Below, piece after piece: positions 1-11,281 of a stretch of 64,000 bases of DNA (within the stretch, counting starts at the first letter, position 1; every line of letters begins with the position of its first letter). The position numbers and the translations under genes are program-made. The stretch covers positions 36,058,001 through 36,122,000 of the forward strand of contig OX621247.1 in the NCBI GenBank assembly GCA_951640165.1, read 5' to 3'. The notes beneath the pieces were generated by a model that searched no databases, was not told where the DNA came from, and worked only from the letters and a program-made list of their open reading frames with translations. Source of the stretch: Pseudoips prasinana. Its lineage: Eukaryota; Arthropoda; Insecta; Lepidoptera; Nolidae.

Positions 1-74
1 CTTTTTATGTCCCAAATACGCTGTAATTTATTTGATTAAAAATATTTATTTTTTCACCTTATTTTGAATTAATA

Positions 75-952
75 AAGTCAAAGTCAAAGGTACTTTATTC
101 CGTAAAAATTTTACATTAATGGGTTCGTCATATTTCTTTACCCTACAGTGCAGTGCATGACGTGGCAGCTACTGAGAAACACTGCCAGAAAACTCAGTAA
201 GAATCCTTTTTTAAAATAAAATATACTTAAGATTAATGACAATCATGTGTGTTGACTCAGAACAACTCAATCCCAAGCTTTTTTATCACTTAAATAATCA
301 GAAATTTTGTAATATGCCCTGCTACACAATTTGGCTTTAATAATTCTTTTAAACTTATTCGTAGACAATTCTCTAATATCATTGGGAAGTTTGTTATAGA
401 ATCTTATACATTGCCCCATAAAAGAGTTACTTATTTTGTGGAGACGGGTAGTATGCAATATGAGATTGTTCTTATATCTAGTATTTACATTATGTGTATC
501 GCTCCTTTTACAGAAGGAATCGATATTTTTATGCACATATAGTAAGTTTTCATATATATACTGAGATGGTACAGTTAGAATGTTGACCTCTTTGAACTTT
601 TCTCTTAGAGACACTCTCGGGCCAAGATTATAGATAGCTCTTACAGCTCTTTTTTGCAATATAAATATGGTGGTAATGTCAGCAGAGCTACCCCAGAGAA
701 GAATTCCATAGGACATTACACTATAAAAATAACTGAAATAAACCATTCTAGCTGTGTCAACATCAGTCAGCCGTCTAATAGTTTTCACTGCATATGCTGC
801 AGAACTTAATTTGCCGGACAGTTTTTCTATTTGTGGGCTCCATTGTAGCTTTGAGTCAATAGTGATACCCAAGAACACAGTTGATTCAACAGGGTCCAAC
901 CTAGCTCCATTAAGTTGTACTTTGGTTGTCGCCTGTTTCACATTCGGTGTAG
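75..952 (-). mobile_element. 5'-truncated LINE (Jockey/CR1-like), 3' ORF end and (TTTGAC)n tail
   Basis: Read on the minus strand, 267-941 encodes the C-terminal 224 residues of a non-LTR reverse transcriptase. Landmarks are FLGITIDSKLQW, SGKLSSAAYAV and the ending FYNKLPNDIRELSTNKFK. The catalytic RT core is missing, so this is a 5'-truncated dead copy. The 3' UTR (75-266) ends in TTTGAC repeats. A likely target-site duplication flanks it: TGAATTAATA at 65-74 and TGAATTTATA at 953-962, one mismatch. It sits inside the left arm of the inverted-repeat element, so it is younger than that element. Copies of the same 3' region occur at 24768-24913 with 30205-30604, at 21085-21440 and at 50253-50390. 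Confidence 0.85.
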
Positions 953-1391
953 TGAATTTATATATCGAATAAACACCCTAATTTTCAATCGAAAACTCAC
1001 CCGTCAAGATATCAGCTTTTTTCAAAAAGTTGGTATGTTTTCTGTTCGTTGAAATATCTACTTTCCGATGGTGAAAAAAAATATATATATGTTACTATAG
1101 TAAATCTTCTCAGAAAATGCAAAAAATCGAAAAAAACTCGAATTCGATTTTTTTTAAATTATTATAATTAATTTCATCTAAAAAAATGTGATAGCTGCAA
1201 TTTGTTTCAATTAAAAAGTTGATTTACTTAATGCTAATTACATTTATGTCATAGAAAATCTCATTATATATAAATATAAATGTTAATAGTACAATTAAAT
1301 GTAGATACTTTATTCTGATTACGTTATTCATTACAATATTTTTAAACACATTAATCTTATCGTTCATAAATACCTACCTTATCTTCAATTC

Positions 1392-1873
1392 TAATCACTT
1401 ATCCATTAGTTTTTGTCTTTTTGGCATTTCTTCATCGTTAGATTCGTCAAACATCTCCGATTCTAGTAGATTTTCGAAATCGTCATGACTATCACCTTCT
1501 TCTAACATTATTTTCAGACTGCGTTGGTTCTTCATCCACATTTTCTTCTGAATCCTCAACTTTCTCGTAGGTTTCTTCTTCAATATTGGAGCAATTTTCA
1601 GAACCATGACAGTTTGAACATAAATTTGTGCATTTTAAACCATGATTTCGGCAACCACATTTTAAACTGTTACATCCAGTTTCACAGCTGCAGCATGAGC
1701 AATATTTCCAGAATTAATTCTTTTTGTGTAAATTTGGGCATAATTCCACGTTGAAATTGCTTCCAGCCCCAATCTGTTGCTGTTAGTTCGTTACCCAACC
1801 AAGTTTCAAGCTGATAATATGCCATGTAACAATGTTGTTCTGCTGCTCCTTCTGTGGGTGGGAGGTTTGCCAA
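1392..1873 (-). pseudogene. Decayed Cys-rich (CXC-like) protein gene of the inverted-repeat element
   Basis: On the minus strand an open frame from 1873 gives LPPTEGAAEQHCYMAYY, then LETWLGNEL and DWGWKQFQRG. A one-base frame change near 1710 continues it into a Cys-rich segment: CSCCSC, then GC, CGC, then CTNLCSNCHG and C. An acidic Glu/Asp-rich tail follows, readable in two frames down to a stop at about 1395. I recall this order (PPT...H...Y, WGW, then a CXC-type cysteine cluster) as the C-terminus of an uncharacterised protein family found in many arthropods and cnidarians, but I cannot name it. At least one frameshift makes it a pseudogene. It lies between the long inverted repeats and is probably the element's own gene. 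Function unknown. Confidence 0.5.
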
Positions 1874-2693
1874 AACGATTTTGGCTGATTTTCATGTATA
1901 TTTCATATATTTTGAATATCTCTGAAAATAAATTGAAATGTATAAAATATATATGAAAATCGGCCAAAAGTTTGTTATTAAAAATATATTTACGATGTAT
2001 ATTTAATATATTTTTAATATATTTTTTATGTATTTTGAATTTTTTTTTTTTTCATGGGATTAATTAAATTTTTTTGTGCAAAATTAAGGATATTATTATT
2101 AGTATGTATTATGACCCGCCTAGCCCCTTCCCCACTTCTCCATGAAATACCTTTTGATGGCTACTATTTATTTATTAGTAAGTATATAATTTATTTTAAA
2201 ATAGTTATAAATAGACATCTACGCATATAATTTAAAGAAGATTCGACAACTTTCTCCAAATATTGTAGATGTCTTATTAGTAAATATTAATTTTATTAAC
2301 TTATTTGTTTGTTAATTGTAGTAGTATATTTTTATTTGTAATTTTTTTTTATCAATGTAACATGTAATCTAACGTTTTTCGAGTTATTTAAGTGTTAATT
2401 TTAATAAATAGCTCTAATTTTTTTTAATAATTAAATAAAATCGAATTTGAGTTTTTTCGATTTTTTGCATTTTCTGAGAAGATTTACTTAAGTAACATAT
2501 GTATTTTTTTTCACCATCGGAAAGTAGAGATTTCAACGAACAGAAAACATACCAACTTTTTGAAAAAGCTGACATATTGACGGATGAGTTTTCGATTGAA
2601 AATTAGGGCGTTTTTTCGATATTAATTCAAAATAAGGTGAAAAAATAAATATTTTTAATCAAATAAATTACAGCGTATTTGGGACATAAAAAG

Positions 2694-3640
2694 GTAAGTT
2701 TTCACCAAATTTCGTTAAAAAAGAAAAAAAATTGTATAAGATAAAAATAAAAAACCAAAAACTTGGTTTTTTGAATTATTCACATAAATTTTGACGTTAT
2801 GTGAAAAAAGTGTACCTAAATACAAAAGTTTTAGATCTTATTATTACCTACAACTTCGCCATTTGACTTTTTTCGATAGGTCTTTTAGTTTTGCCGGAAA
2901 TCGAGAAAAACCGTTGCTTACCCTTAAAAACTCACCCCCATCCCCTTCCCGACCTCAGATCGCCCGTAAATTATTTTTCCTTTAATTTTTATAATATAAT
3001 GGGTTTCATCCTACTATTATTTTATTTCACATTTTATTATTTTTAAAGGCTTCTACCCTGGTCTATATCGACGTATTATCGAGTAGTATTCGCAGGCGTT
3101 ATTGCGCATGGCAACTTGACCTTGAAAATTGTGGCCAGGCAACTTAATTTTCCGTAGCTGAAAAATATATATTTTATTAATTTGGATTAAGACAGAGATT
3201 TGCTCTAACGAGTACCTACTAGTTATCTGGATTATTAACTGCATTCAAACTCAGAGCTTAATTTAGATTTCTGACAGGCTAGGTATCACAATACCCTCGA
3301 CATATCCTGCTCAATGAATTGATCTTTGAACCAATTGGCATCGCATGGTTCTTGTGCTCAGGCTGAAGCCTAATTCCCCTGTGGGTAAATCAGGCCCTAG
3401 AAAAACTTATAAAAGTCACCTCTTTATATGAATAAGACTAATGTATGTATATATTAGTTTCCTCAGCGCTACGACCTGTCCTTCTTTAAACGAGGTTTAA
3501 GAGTATTAATCACACGACAGCTTCGACAAGCAGCGTTTTGCTGTGCCCCTGATATTGCGAATGTTCATGAGTAGCGTAGTAGTTACCACTTCGGGTGGAC
3601 CGCTAGCTCGTTGCCTCCAAAACACCCTGGATTAACACAT
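2694..3640. other. AT-rich intergenic DNA, no gene seen
   Basis: No supportable coding region. The stretch to about 2990 directly follows the inverted repeat and may still belong to that element, because the left counterpart lies outside the window. A small hairpin of AAACCAA/TTGGTTT type occurs near 2753-2772. Confidence 0.4.
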
Positions 3641-3654
3641 AGGCTATAATTTAT

Positions 3655-3902
3655 TATCACACTAATACCTATTATAAAGACGAAAGTTTATGAGTGTGTA
3701 ACTGTGTGAGTGTGTATGTTTGTTACTTCTTCACGTCTAAATGGCTGGAGCAATTTTAATAGATATTAGTATGGAGTTAGCTGATACCCTGGATTAACAC
3801 ATAGGCTATAATTGATAAAGTTTAACGCGGGTAAAACCGTGGGGCACAGCTAGTAATTTATAAAGTTTAACGGGCGTAAAATAGGGGGGCACAGCTAGTA
3901 AA
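3655..3902 (+). mobile_element. Helitron-like non-autonomous repeat (CTAG-ended), doubled tail
   Basis: It begins CACACTAATACC, carries TTACTTCTTCACGTCTAAATGGCTGGAG-type text in the middle and ends GGGGCACAGCTAGTAA. The tail from TAAAGTTTAACG to CTAGTAA is present twice in tandem (ending near 3855 and 3900). A CTAG end preceded by a short GC-rich fold and inserted at A/T fits Helitrons. Related copies lie at 14046-14205, 31625-31795, 48696-48993, 51985-52145 and 54152-54434. Confidence 0.5.
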
Positions 3903-5480
3903 TATATACATATATGTGATGATCAAACGATTAACTTTAGATTATATCTTGATAAAATAACCACCGCAGTTAATATGTATAGATGTGTCATTGCTATTTG
4001 ATCGAGGATGGGGCTGTTACTCTAGTGTCTGAATAAAACTCCTATAGCTACAGGCTCCATGGTTTCCTGAACATAGTACACGTTAAGTTATCACGTATAA
4101 TATATTGTTACTCATTGTCCTATTAAAAACCATCACTATCAAGCTAGTAAGTATTTTAAATGTGATAAATATGTTTGGATGTTTGTTACTTTTTCAAGCA
4201 AGAAGGAATAAACAGATTTCGAATGGCAATAGCTTATAACCTAAATGAACAAATTGTGTAGCAAGACATATTATAAGTTTCATACTATATTCAGAATAAA
4301 ATTAGAAGGGAATCAGTAGATTTAATTCGATGCATTTAGATACTTAAATTGTAAAAAGAAAGTGCAACTCACAAAGATCGTGACAAATGAAAATCCGTTG
4401 TCTAAAAAGTTCCCTAGGAAGTTAAGAATTGAAACATTGTCTATAAAGGAGTTTATTACATTTGTATGAATTTTTGTCTCTTAATAAGTACTATACTTAT
4501 TTTTAATAACATAATACTTAGCTGTAGGCCACCGGTACAACACCATAGATTTAGCGCCTAATCAAGCGTAATAGCAATATCAAATAAGAGTTTTGCCTTT
4601 ATTTTGTTGTCGGGTACTAAAACTATTGTTATACAACACTAAACTTTTGTCGATATTAAGTATTATTGCCGCGATATTATCGTTGTAAAAAATGGAGAGA
4701 AGCAAACGGAAGTAATTAATGGCCACCGTGAATTTCAATAATTCAATTTAATAAGGACACTACGACTCGGTGACCGGCCAGCCTGACATCAGAATGAATG
4801 ATCAATCTTAAAATATTTTTTTTTCTTTTAGAAAACTTTGGAAGTAATTGTTAGGCTATAGAAAGCTAATAGAAGCAATAGGGAAGCAATTGTTAGGCAT
4901 AAATTCAACGTTAAATACGCCTAGTGACGTTCATCCTGATGGAGATGATTATGACTGTAAACATTTGTACTACAATAAAGAGCTAAATCGCCGGTAGCAC
5001 CGCGGGGCACAACTAGCAATAAATATAAATTCCTAAAATATATCTGTTTGTTTGATTGTTACCTGGCCATTACCATTGAATCATTCTGTCTGTCATTTAG
5101 AACATAAAGTAGACCATGATTCGGAGAAAGGTAAAAACCAAAAAAAATGCAAAATCCGGCAATTAGTTCGTTTGCCAACAGTACCTACCTACCATCCACG
5201 TTAACAAAGCTTCAAACTGCTGCTGCTGCAAACGTTACAAACTCTCGTGACACAATCCCATATTCTTATCTGCCCTAACCCTGAGTTTGCTTTCGTATCA
5301 AATGAAATGCCTTCTTAGATCCGTACTCAGACGAGCGATGGACTTTTATGAGTGTTAACGTAACGTAAAGTAAAAGTCACGCAATACAACCCTAAAAACC
5401 ACGCCTCTCATATATCTCCACGTCAGTGACTGCCCTGAGCCGAGGTTAGCAATCAGAGGGAATTTTACTGCGAATTACTT
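3903..5480. other. Intergenic DNA with small repeat relics
   Basis: No gene is supported. At 4371-4402 about 30 bases match the 3' coding end of the RTE element at 18 kb (AAAGATCGTGACAAATG then AATCCGTTGTCT). At 4988-5017 there is another CTAG-type repeat end (CACCGCGGGGCACAACTAGC). The rest is unremarkable AT-rich sequence. Confidence 0.4.
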
Positions 5481-5489
5481 AGTTTGTAG

Positions 5490-5900
5490 TTCTATGCATG
5501 GCCCCCGGCGTCGGGGGTAGAGTGAGAAGTGTCCTCTACTGCCGCCACGTGCAAGCAGCTTCGGGAAGACAGCGATCAGCGATTTGTGACGCACTCGTTG
5601 TGCCGGAATGGCAGGAGTCGGCAAATAGGGAGGGCCATCCAGCGTTCTCCAGGGTACGTGTCCCGACCATCGTGGACGTGGCGCAAAAGGGGGCACCGGA
5701 GCAGCATACCCGAGATCCCGGGGCTCTCCTTATCAGGCGCTAAGAGAAGTCCACGGCTGGTAGGTTTAGTCGGTGCGAGTCAGACATATCCACCCGAAGA
5801 CACCTTTTGCGGGTCGCATGCACGGGTTGTCCCTGGCTTACCAAAAAACGCTACTTTCCATTTTCCGGTTAAGCATTGGAAACCTCCTAGGCCAGCTCCA
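5490..5900. repeat. GC-rich interspersed repeat, copy 1
   Basis: This GC-rich block stands out from its AT-rich surroundings. Its second half (about 5676-5830) closely matches 7529-7660, including AAGAAGTCCACGGC, GGTTTAGTCGGTGCGAGTC and GACATA(T/C)CCACC. Open frames here on both strands overlap one another and look like by-products of GC content. Probably the 3' part of a retroposon; family not identified. Confidence 0.5.
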
Positions 5901-6719
5901 GGTAAACGTAATGTAAAGGAACAAAAATCGTAACAAAAGCTTTTTTTACATTAGAAATCAACATTACGTTATATTAGTTAACAATAGAACATGCAATATC
6001 AGTACACATTCTCGATTAATTTACGTAAAGAACTGAACAATGTAAGTCTCACGAGTTTGAATCATTGGCTGTGTTGGTGGGACTCGCGAAACCTATGCGC
6101 TAAGGACATTAGCACTGAGGAAATAAGGATAGAGTCGTGTGATACGCTACGCCTTGCGCTACACCCATATTGTAGTGCAATATTAATATATAATCTCAAT
6201 GCCATTCCCCAGTACTCTTATCAGTCGATCGCTAATGGTACGGTAAGGGCTATTATGACTTGGAGCTAGTATACAAATATTGTTCGGCATCGACGACCAC
6301 AATCAGATTTTTAAAGCAACCCCCCCCCCCCCCCTTATAGTTAGATGCTAAGACGCAACCATTGCTAGCTCTCATTAGTATCTACTTTTATGAATCTAAG
6401 CACCACATGCCGAGGATACCATAAGCCGAAGTAAAGGAACATATTTCTACGAAGAAATGTATTTCCGTGTCCAAGATGCAACTCTTTGACACAGAGTACA
6501 GGCACTCAATCACAGATAACTGAAAGAGTATACAAGCGGTCCTTACTGGTGACGATCCTATCGTTACTAAGCTTATTTGTTTACCGACTTGGTGATAGAA
6601 CTAATTAATATAAACTTTTAAACAACACTCAAATGTAACGACATTAAAAAGTTTAAAAAAGTATTCTCATTTTCCGAGTCACTCATAAGTGTTTATTCGA
6701 CTACACTTCGAATACTTAT
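5901..6719. other. Intergenic DNA, no gene seen
   Basis: No supportable gene. A run of 15 C lies at 6320-6334. Open frames around 5991-6269 lack any recognisable motif. Confidence 0.4.
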
Positions 6720-6721
6720 AA

Positions 6722-6790
6722 CTTTATCGTCATCATCAGCCTGACATCGTCCACTGCTGGATAAAGACCTCCCACTAAGGTTTTTATAAC
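6722..6790 (-). repeat. Retroposon tail with GTCCACTGCTGGA motif
   Basis: CGTCATCATCAGCC followed by CATCGTCCACTGCTGGATAAAG is the end of a common lepidopteran repeat. It recurs at 11548-11650, 40400-40500 (same strand), 34105-34175 and 55865-55930 (other strand), each ending in an ATC/GAT triplet run. Confidence 0.5.
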
Positions 6791-6892
6791 GTTGTCATTT
6801 GGAGGGGTAGGCCGTAGTCACTGCACTTGGCATGGTAGTTGGCAACTGCGGTTAGGAGGTAGCCAGTACTCAGGTGGAGCTACTACTCGACT

Positions 6893-7083
6893 ACCAGTGC
6901 CTCTAGCACGAGTTCCTGCAGTTTACTTACTCAATCACACGTACAGTTTCGTCCCATACATTGAGCACCAGAGTTTTAGTTCTTAATAGTTTCCGCGAGA
7001 GGCGCTGGTGCTCAATGTATGGGAGGAAACTGTACGTGTGACGGAGTAAGTAAACTGCAGGAACTCGTGCTAGAGGCACTGGT
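6893..7083. repeat. Long near-perfect inverted repeat (79-bp arms, 33-nt loop)
   Basis: The left arm 6893-6971 and right arm 7005-7083 are reverse complements over 79 positions with three mismatches. The spacer is 6972-7004. The arms begin ACCAGTGCCTCTAGCACG and end CGTGCTAGAGGCACTGGT. No open frame, tRNA-like box or known MITE terminus is recognised. A transcript would fold into one long hairpin. Confidence 0.85.
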
Positions 7084-7486
7084 GTAGCTTTCAGTAGTTT
7101 TTTACGATACCCACGAAATGGTATCGGGTGGTTCTGTTATTCACTTATCACTTATTGGACACAAATTCCATCGCCTGAAGTCTGTAATACTAAAATTGCA
7201 ACAATAACTGCTTATTAGGCATTGTACTATCGTTAAGACGTCATTCACTAATAATTGATTGTGCCCCCATATCCTGCGATTATTGTGACTATGAACGTTT
7301 GGTCGGCTTATGTGTGTCAAGCCTAAGTCAGTATGCATTTGTAAGGCCATTGTTTTGCGCTTTAATACCATTGTGGACGTTTGAAAGGATAACTATATTT
7401 AAAAGACAACAAGAACTTTGATTTCAGAAGAAATACTTAAGATACTCACTTACTCGTAAATTCTATTAGGTTAACATCAGAGTGTT

Positions 7487-7680
7487 CAATCGCAATCTCG
7501 GGTAAGATTCCGAGATCATGGGACATGGCGCAAAAGGAGAGCACCGGGCAGCATACCCGCGTTCCCGGGCTCCCCCTATCAGGTGCCAGAAGAAGTCCAC
7601 GGCAGGTTAGGTTTAGTCGGTGCGAGTCCGACATACCCACCTGGTTTTCCGGGTGGCATGCGTAGGCATTACCCCAGCGT
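7487..7680. repeat. GC-rich interspersed repeat, copy 2
   Basis: This shares AAGAAGTCCACGGC, GGTTTAGTCGGTGCGAGTC and GACATACCCACC with 5676-5830, in the same orientation. It marks a dispersed repeat family or a local duplication. The copies differ at several positions, so it is not a recent duplicate. Confidence 0.5.
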
Positions 7681-7683
7681 TAT

Positions 7684-9414
7684 CAAAAAAATCTAAATCG
7701 TAGATCAGAATTAAATGTGTTTTTGGTTAGTTTGCATTATTTTCTTGGTGCCGTTGAGTATATAATTCTGGGAATGGTGACCTAGGGCTGGCTGCGGTTT
7801 CTCAACTTTCTTGAGAGTATCGCGACCGGCAGCTTGTAAACATTAATCTCTTTGAATGGAGTGCCAACGCAACGTCTCCGCCGGCCCAGCCATTTGTAAG
7901 TGATAGTCGAGGTGTCTATAAGCTACGGTGGCGGCATTTTGCTTATTGGATGACTTAGTGGTGTACCGACTTTAATCGTTTGTAGGTTATCTTTTACAAA
8001 AATCTATCTGCTGACTACCAGTTTCATTTGTTACGGCTAGCTTCTAAAAATAGGGCGCTGTATATTTCTAAATTAGAAAAAAATGTTATTGGGACTAAGC
8101 ACTGACTTCAACATCGAATTTACGTAACTTCAGTACCAACTTCAAAATCATTTAAGTGAGTTTTGGAGTCAAAGGTTCACAGACGCCAGAGCAATCAATG
8201 TCCATATACAAAAAAAAAACTCAGTAGCTGCCACGACATGGACGACATGGTAAGGTAAAGCAACTTAACTGTATGAGTGTTATATCAACTGCCATCTAGC
8301 CTAAAAACCCAAAGAGCTCCAGTAATCAACAGAGTTCTTGGGTTTTGTGGGTGAGAACACTCGGAACACATTTTGTTATACACAAAGATTGTTTGGTTCG
8401 TGAATTGGACACTTACGTCGACAAATTCAAGTATTGCGTAATAAAGGAAATCTATATCGGCGGAAAACCGCATTATATTGCTTAACTTCAATCTAGTTCA
8501 CACACCAACACGAAGGCACCGTCTCGATGTGTGAACACGGCTTATAAGTACTGGACTACATTCTGAGTCCTGTATGTTTGCTCTTTGCACAATATTCCAA
8601 CAAAAGCTGAACTTTCAGCCTTGACCTAGCGATAATTATGGTAACATAATTAGCACTAATCGCCTCATTTTAACACTTTCTGTTATATCAGAGTTTGCGA
8701 AATGCCTATAACATAAACCCACAATGATTAACTTTTATCCTTTAAAAAGACAACGCTCGCACTAAGGAAACAAGTCGGGGGAGTTTACACTGCGTTAGGA
8801 TTATATTATCTTTGCACACATACAATTGACGGATAAAAAGCATACTTAGGCTGAGAACAACTTATATATATGCTTTAACAAAATTTATATTGACCAAGGC
8901 AGAGTAGCTCGGTAACTTATTACTGCGCCACTGTGCAATTAATTCTGCTTTTTAGGCTTTCGGCTTTTACAAGTATCTTCATAAACTTTCATCGTGAATA
9001 GATCTCAATCCACTTTTGAATTTCCCCTTACGTGATGTTCCTACTTTGAAATTATTCTGTCCTTAAGAAGCATTCAGGTCACCTGATGATGTGTATGCAC
9101 CTAGCTTGCATGTCCTGAGTCGCGTTTCAGTCCTAGGAACTTTTTCACATCTTTTGAAATAGGACTTCTTTACGCACGCTTGACTTGGTGAGTAAGCTGG
9201 TGAATGCGTGACGAGAGCGTTACGAAAAGTGTGATCGGTAAATGGAAATTGAGAGTGAGATATAAGTTAGTGAAAATAGAAAGCGAGAGTTATGTTTCAT
9301 ATATTACTGTAAGGGCAAGAGAGAGAAGTGCGAGTACACATCTTCTTTCTCTCATGGTTACGTTGCGTATACCTTAGTTTTACTTTAGTCGTTTGATATT
9401 GTCATGTGCTTTGC
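7684..9414. other. Intergenic DNA, no gene seen
   Basis: Nothing codes convincingly. At 8221-8262 there is a relic of the LINE 3' UTR (CAGTAGCTGCCACGACATGG). A purine-rich tract (GAGAGTGAGAT-like) lies at about 9180-9330. Confidence 0.4.
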
Positions 9415-9560
9415 GCTCTTTTTTAAGATAGCACCCGCACGGTGGATACAAGTCCTCGTATCACATTTGACTCTGACTCAGATTCAAGGCTATGGGTCAC
9501 ACAAATAGTTGTCATGCAATCGAACCCAAACACGTAGGCGCTGAGGTGGTAACGAAGTGA
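9415..9560 (-). mobile_element. Degenerate tRNA-headed SINE, family B
   Basis: Reverse complement of the family seen cleanly at 53770-53975. It keeps ACACAAATAGTTGTC, an ATCGAACCCAAACACG promoter-box remnant and the distal CACGTGCAG head. The family head derives from a tRNA-like promoter and the tail ends in an alternating CGCGACACAGGGATTAGATT text. Confidence 0.55.
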
Positions 9561-9597
9561 CTACACGTGCAGTATATGTTATAGCTAGTAGTAGGCT

Positions 9598-9812
9598 ATA
9601 AGAAAAGCCAGAATAAGCGGCGGCAAATAATTTCACCACCACATGTCATCTCGTGTGGGGGCGGAGAATTCGACCCGGCAATATCTCCCAAAACTCGGGC
9701 AGCAGCGTCTCCCTAGGTATCATGACCCTCATACTGCGACTGCCAACCCGTCTGCAAGGCGCTAGGCGTGGCCTTTGGCTAACAGTGGATATGATTTAGC
9801 TGACATGATGAT
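9598..9812 (+). repeat. Degenerate retroposon, TGTGTGGC-headed family
   Basis: Elements of this family read CTGCTGTGTGG(C)TGACGG, then CATCCC(A/G)TAGGGG, and end in a GATGATGATG run. This copy keeps AATAATTTCACCACCACATG, GGGGGCGGAGAATTCGACC and the final CATGATGATGAC. Others lie at 22190-22330, 32660-32825 and 33985-34175. Confidence 0.4.
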
Positions 9813-9817
9813 GACAT

Positions 9818-9940
9818 GATTTCCTTTCTCCTCTATTCTTCGTCCACGAAGTCAATTGGAGGAAATAAAAAATTGTCTGTGGGACTTTTTTATTTCCTCC
9901 AATTGACTTCGTGGACGAAGAATAGAGGAGAAAGGAAATC
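9818..9940. repeat. Perfect inverted repeat (55-bp arms, 13-nt loop)
   Basis: The arms 9818-9872 and 9886-9940 are reverse complements at all 55 positions, separated by TTGTCTGTGGGAC. The arms contain CTTCGTCCACGAAG, itself a small palindrome. Perfect identity means the two arms formed recently or are kept identical. It is not a known transposon end as far as I can tell. Confidence 0.9.
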
Positions 9941-10319
9941 GGGACAGACCAGGAAGAACTAACTGGATTCGATAAATCGATAAAAAGTGAAAGTCGGGTC
10001 GCATTCAGAAGTCGAAGCGATTGCATCGGTACTAACTTATGTATTTAGCCAAAAATATATTCTGATCTAATTTAGAACAAAACAACGGCGAAATGCATTG
10101 CCAATAACAGAAAGTGCACGTTGTTACACCCCCGTGGCCTCTCTCCGGTCGTGTGGGCTAGCAAACTGTGTTATCCCACCGGAACATTACAGTGCACATG
10201 TGATGGCGCACACATTTGTACACTTATAATATGTCCCGCACATACGGCTAGTTTCTATTGAGATTAGCCGCCATGACCGAAGCCGGACCTTCGTCCATCG
10301 TTGCATTGATCTTCAATTT

Positions 10320-10590
10320 TCTGACTATAGTAGTTAGTAACCCTGACTGCTAAGCCAGAGGTTGTGGGTTCGAATCCCACCCGGGACAAATCTTTGTGTA
10401 ATGAACACTATTATTTGTTCTGTGTCGGGATGTGATATTTTTTATATGTATATATTTAGAAATATATAAGTATGTTTATCAGTTGTCTGGTTGCCATAGT
10501 ACAGGCTTTGTCTAGTTTGGGATCAGGTGGCAGTGTGTTAATTGCCTCAAGATATTAATATTTATTTTTAGTCGGCCAGGAGGACATTAT
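10320..10590 (+). mobile_element. tRNA-headed SINE, family A
   Basis: It carries an RNA polymerase III B-box-like GGTTCGAATCCC inside CCCTGACTGCTAAGCCAGAG... . AAATCTTTGTGTAATGA follows, then the family A body TCAGTTGTCTGGTTGCCATAG and the TAGTTTGGGATCAGG tail. The acceptor ends do not pair, so it is not a tRNA gene. Other copies: 17655-17905, 20434-20760, 24590-24767 with 30616-30690, 34795-34980, 38255-38430, 39870-40095 and 49740-49845. Confidence 0.75.
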
Positions 10591-10685
10591 TACTATTATT
10601 GAAACACAGACATCGATATTAATTATTAATGTTTTGACCATCATAGTCATGTGCAGAGTGTAGATAACCAACATTTGTGTAAACG

Positions 10686-11281
10686 TTTTTTAGGGTTCCG
10701 TAGCCAAATGGCAAAAAACGGAACCCTTACAGATTCGTCATGTCTGTCCGTCCGTATGTCACAGCCACTTTTTTCCGAAACTATAAGAGCTGTACTGCTG
10801 AAACTTGGTAAGTAGATGCATTCTGTAAACCGCATTCAGATTTTTACAAAAATAGAAAAAGAACAATAATTTTGGTCGTTGCCATACATAGAACTGATAC
10901 TCAAATTTTTTTTTTCATGGTATCCATCGTTCCCAGACATGGGGTGTCTATGGATAGGTCTTCAAAAATGATATTGAGGTTTCTAATATCATTTTTTTCT
11001 AAACTGAATAGATTGCGTGCGAGACACTTCCAAAGTGGTAAAATGAGTGCCCCCCCCCCCCCTGTAACTTCTAAAATAAGAGAATGATAAAACTAAAAAA
11101 AATATATGATATACATTACCATGGAAACTAACAACAAAAATTGGTTTGAACGAGATCTAGCAAGTAGTTTTTTTTAATACGTCATAAACCGCAATTTGTT
11201 TTCATTTAATCAACTGAAATACTTGCTGCTACGGAACCCTTCATGTGCGAAGCCGACTTGCACTTGGCCGGTTTTTTATAT
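10686..11281. mobile_element. GGTTCCGTA-ended non-autonomous repeat, copy 1
   Basis: It starts TTTTTAGGGTTCCGTAGCC with AACGGAACCC just inside (a terminal fold) and ends GCTACGGAACCCTTC, then GACTTGCACTTGGCCGGTTTTTT. I recognise this as a widespread lepidopteran repeat; no ORF belongs to it. A poly-C run lies at about 11050-11062. A second, diverged copy lies at 52845-53290. Confidence 0.65.

Larger units (their letters stand above)
1..2693. mobile_element. DNA element with long terminal inverted repeats, left end cut by window
   Basis: The first 74 bases plus 963-1171 form a left arm whose reverse complement reappears at about 2424-2693. The match is close over roughly 270-280 bp with a few indels. 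Such long inverted termini indicate a cut-and-paste or self-synthesising DNA element. The left arm is split by a LINE insertion (75-952). The interior holds remains of a Cys-rich protein gene on the minus strand and an AT-rich inverted repeat near 1880-1970. The true outer ends are not established: the left arm reaches the window edge, and the right arm may continue past 2693. The superfamily is not recognised. Confidence is high for the inverted repeat and moderate for the interpretation. Confidence 0.7.

Noticed and set aside
5475..5933. Overlapping open frames on both strands, up to 134 codons
   Set aside because: GC-rich repeat that recurs at 7487-7680; frames are not kept between copies.
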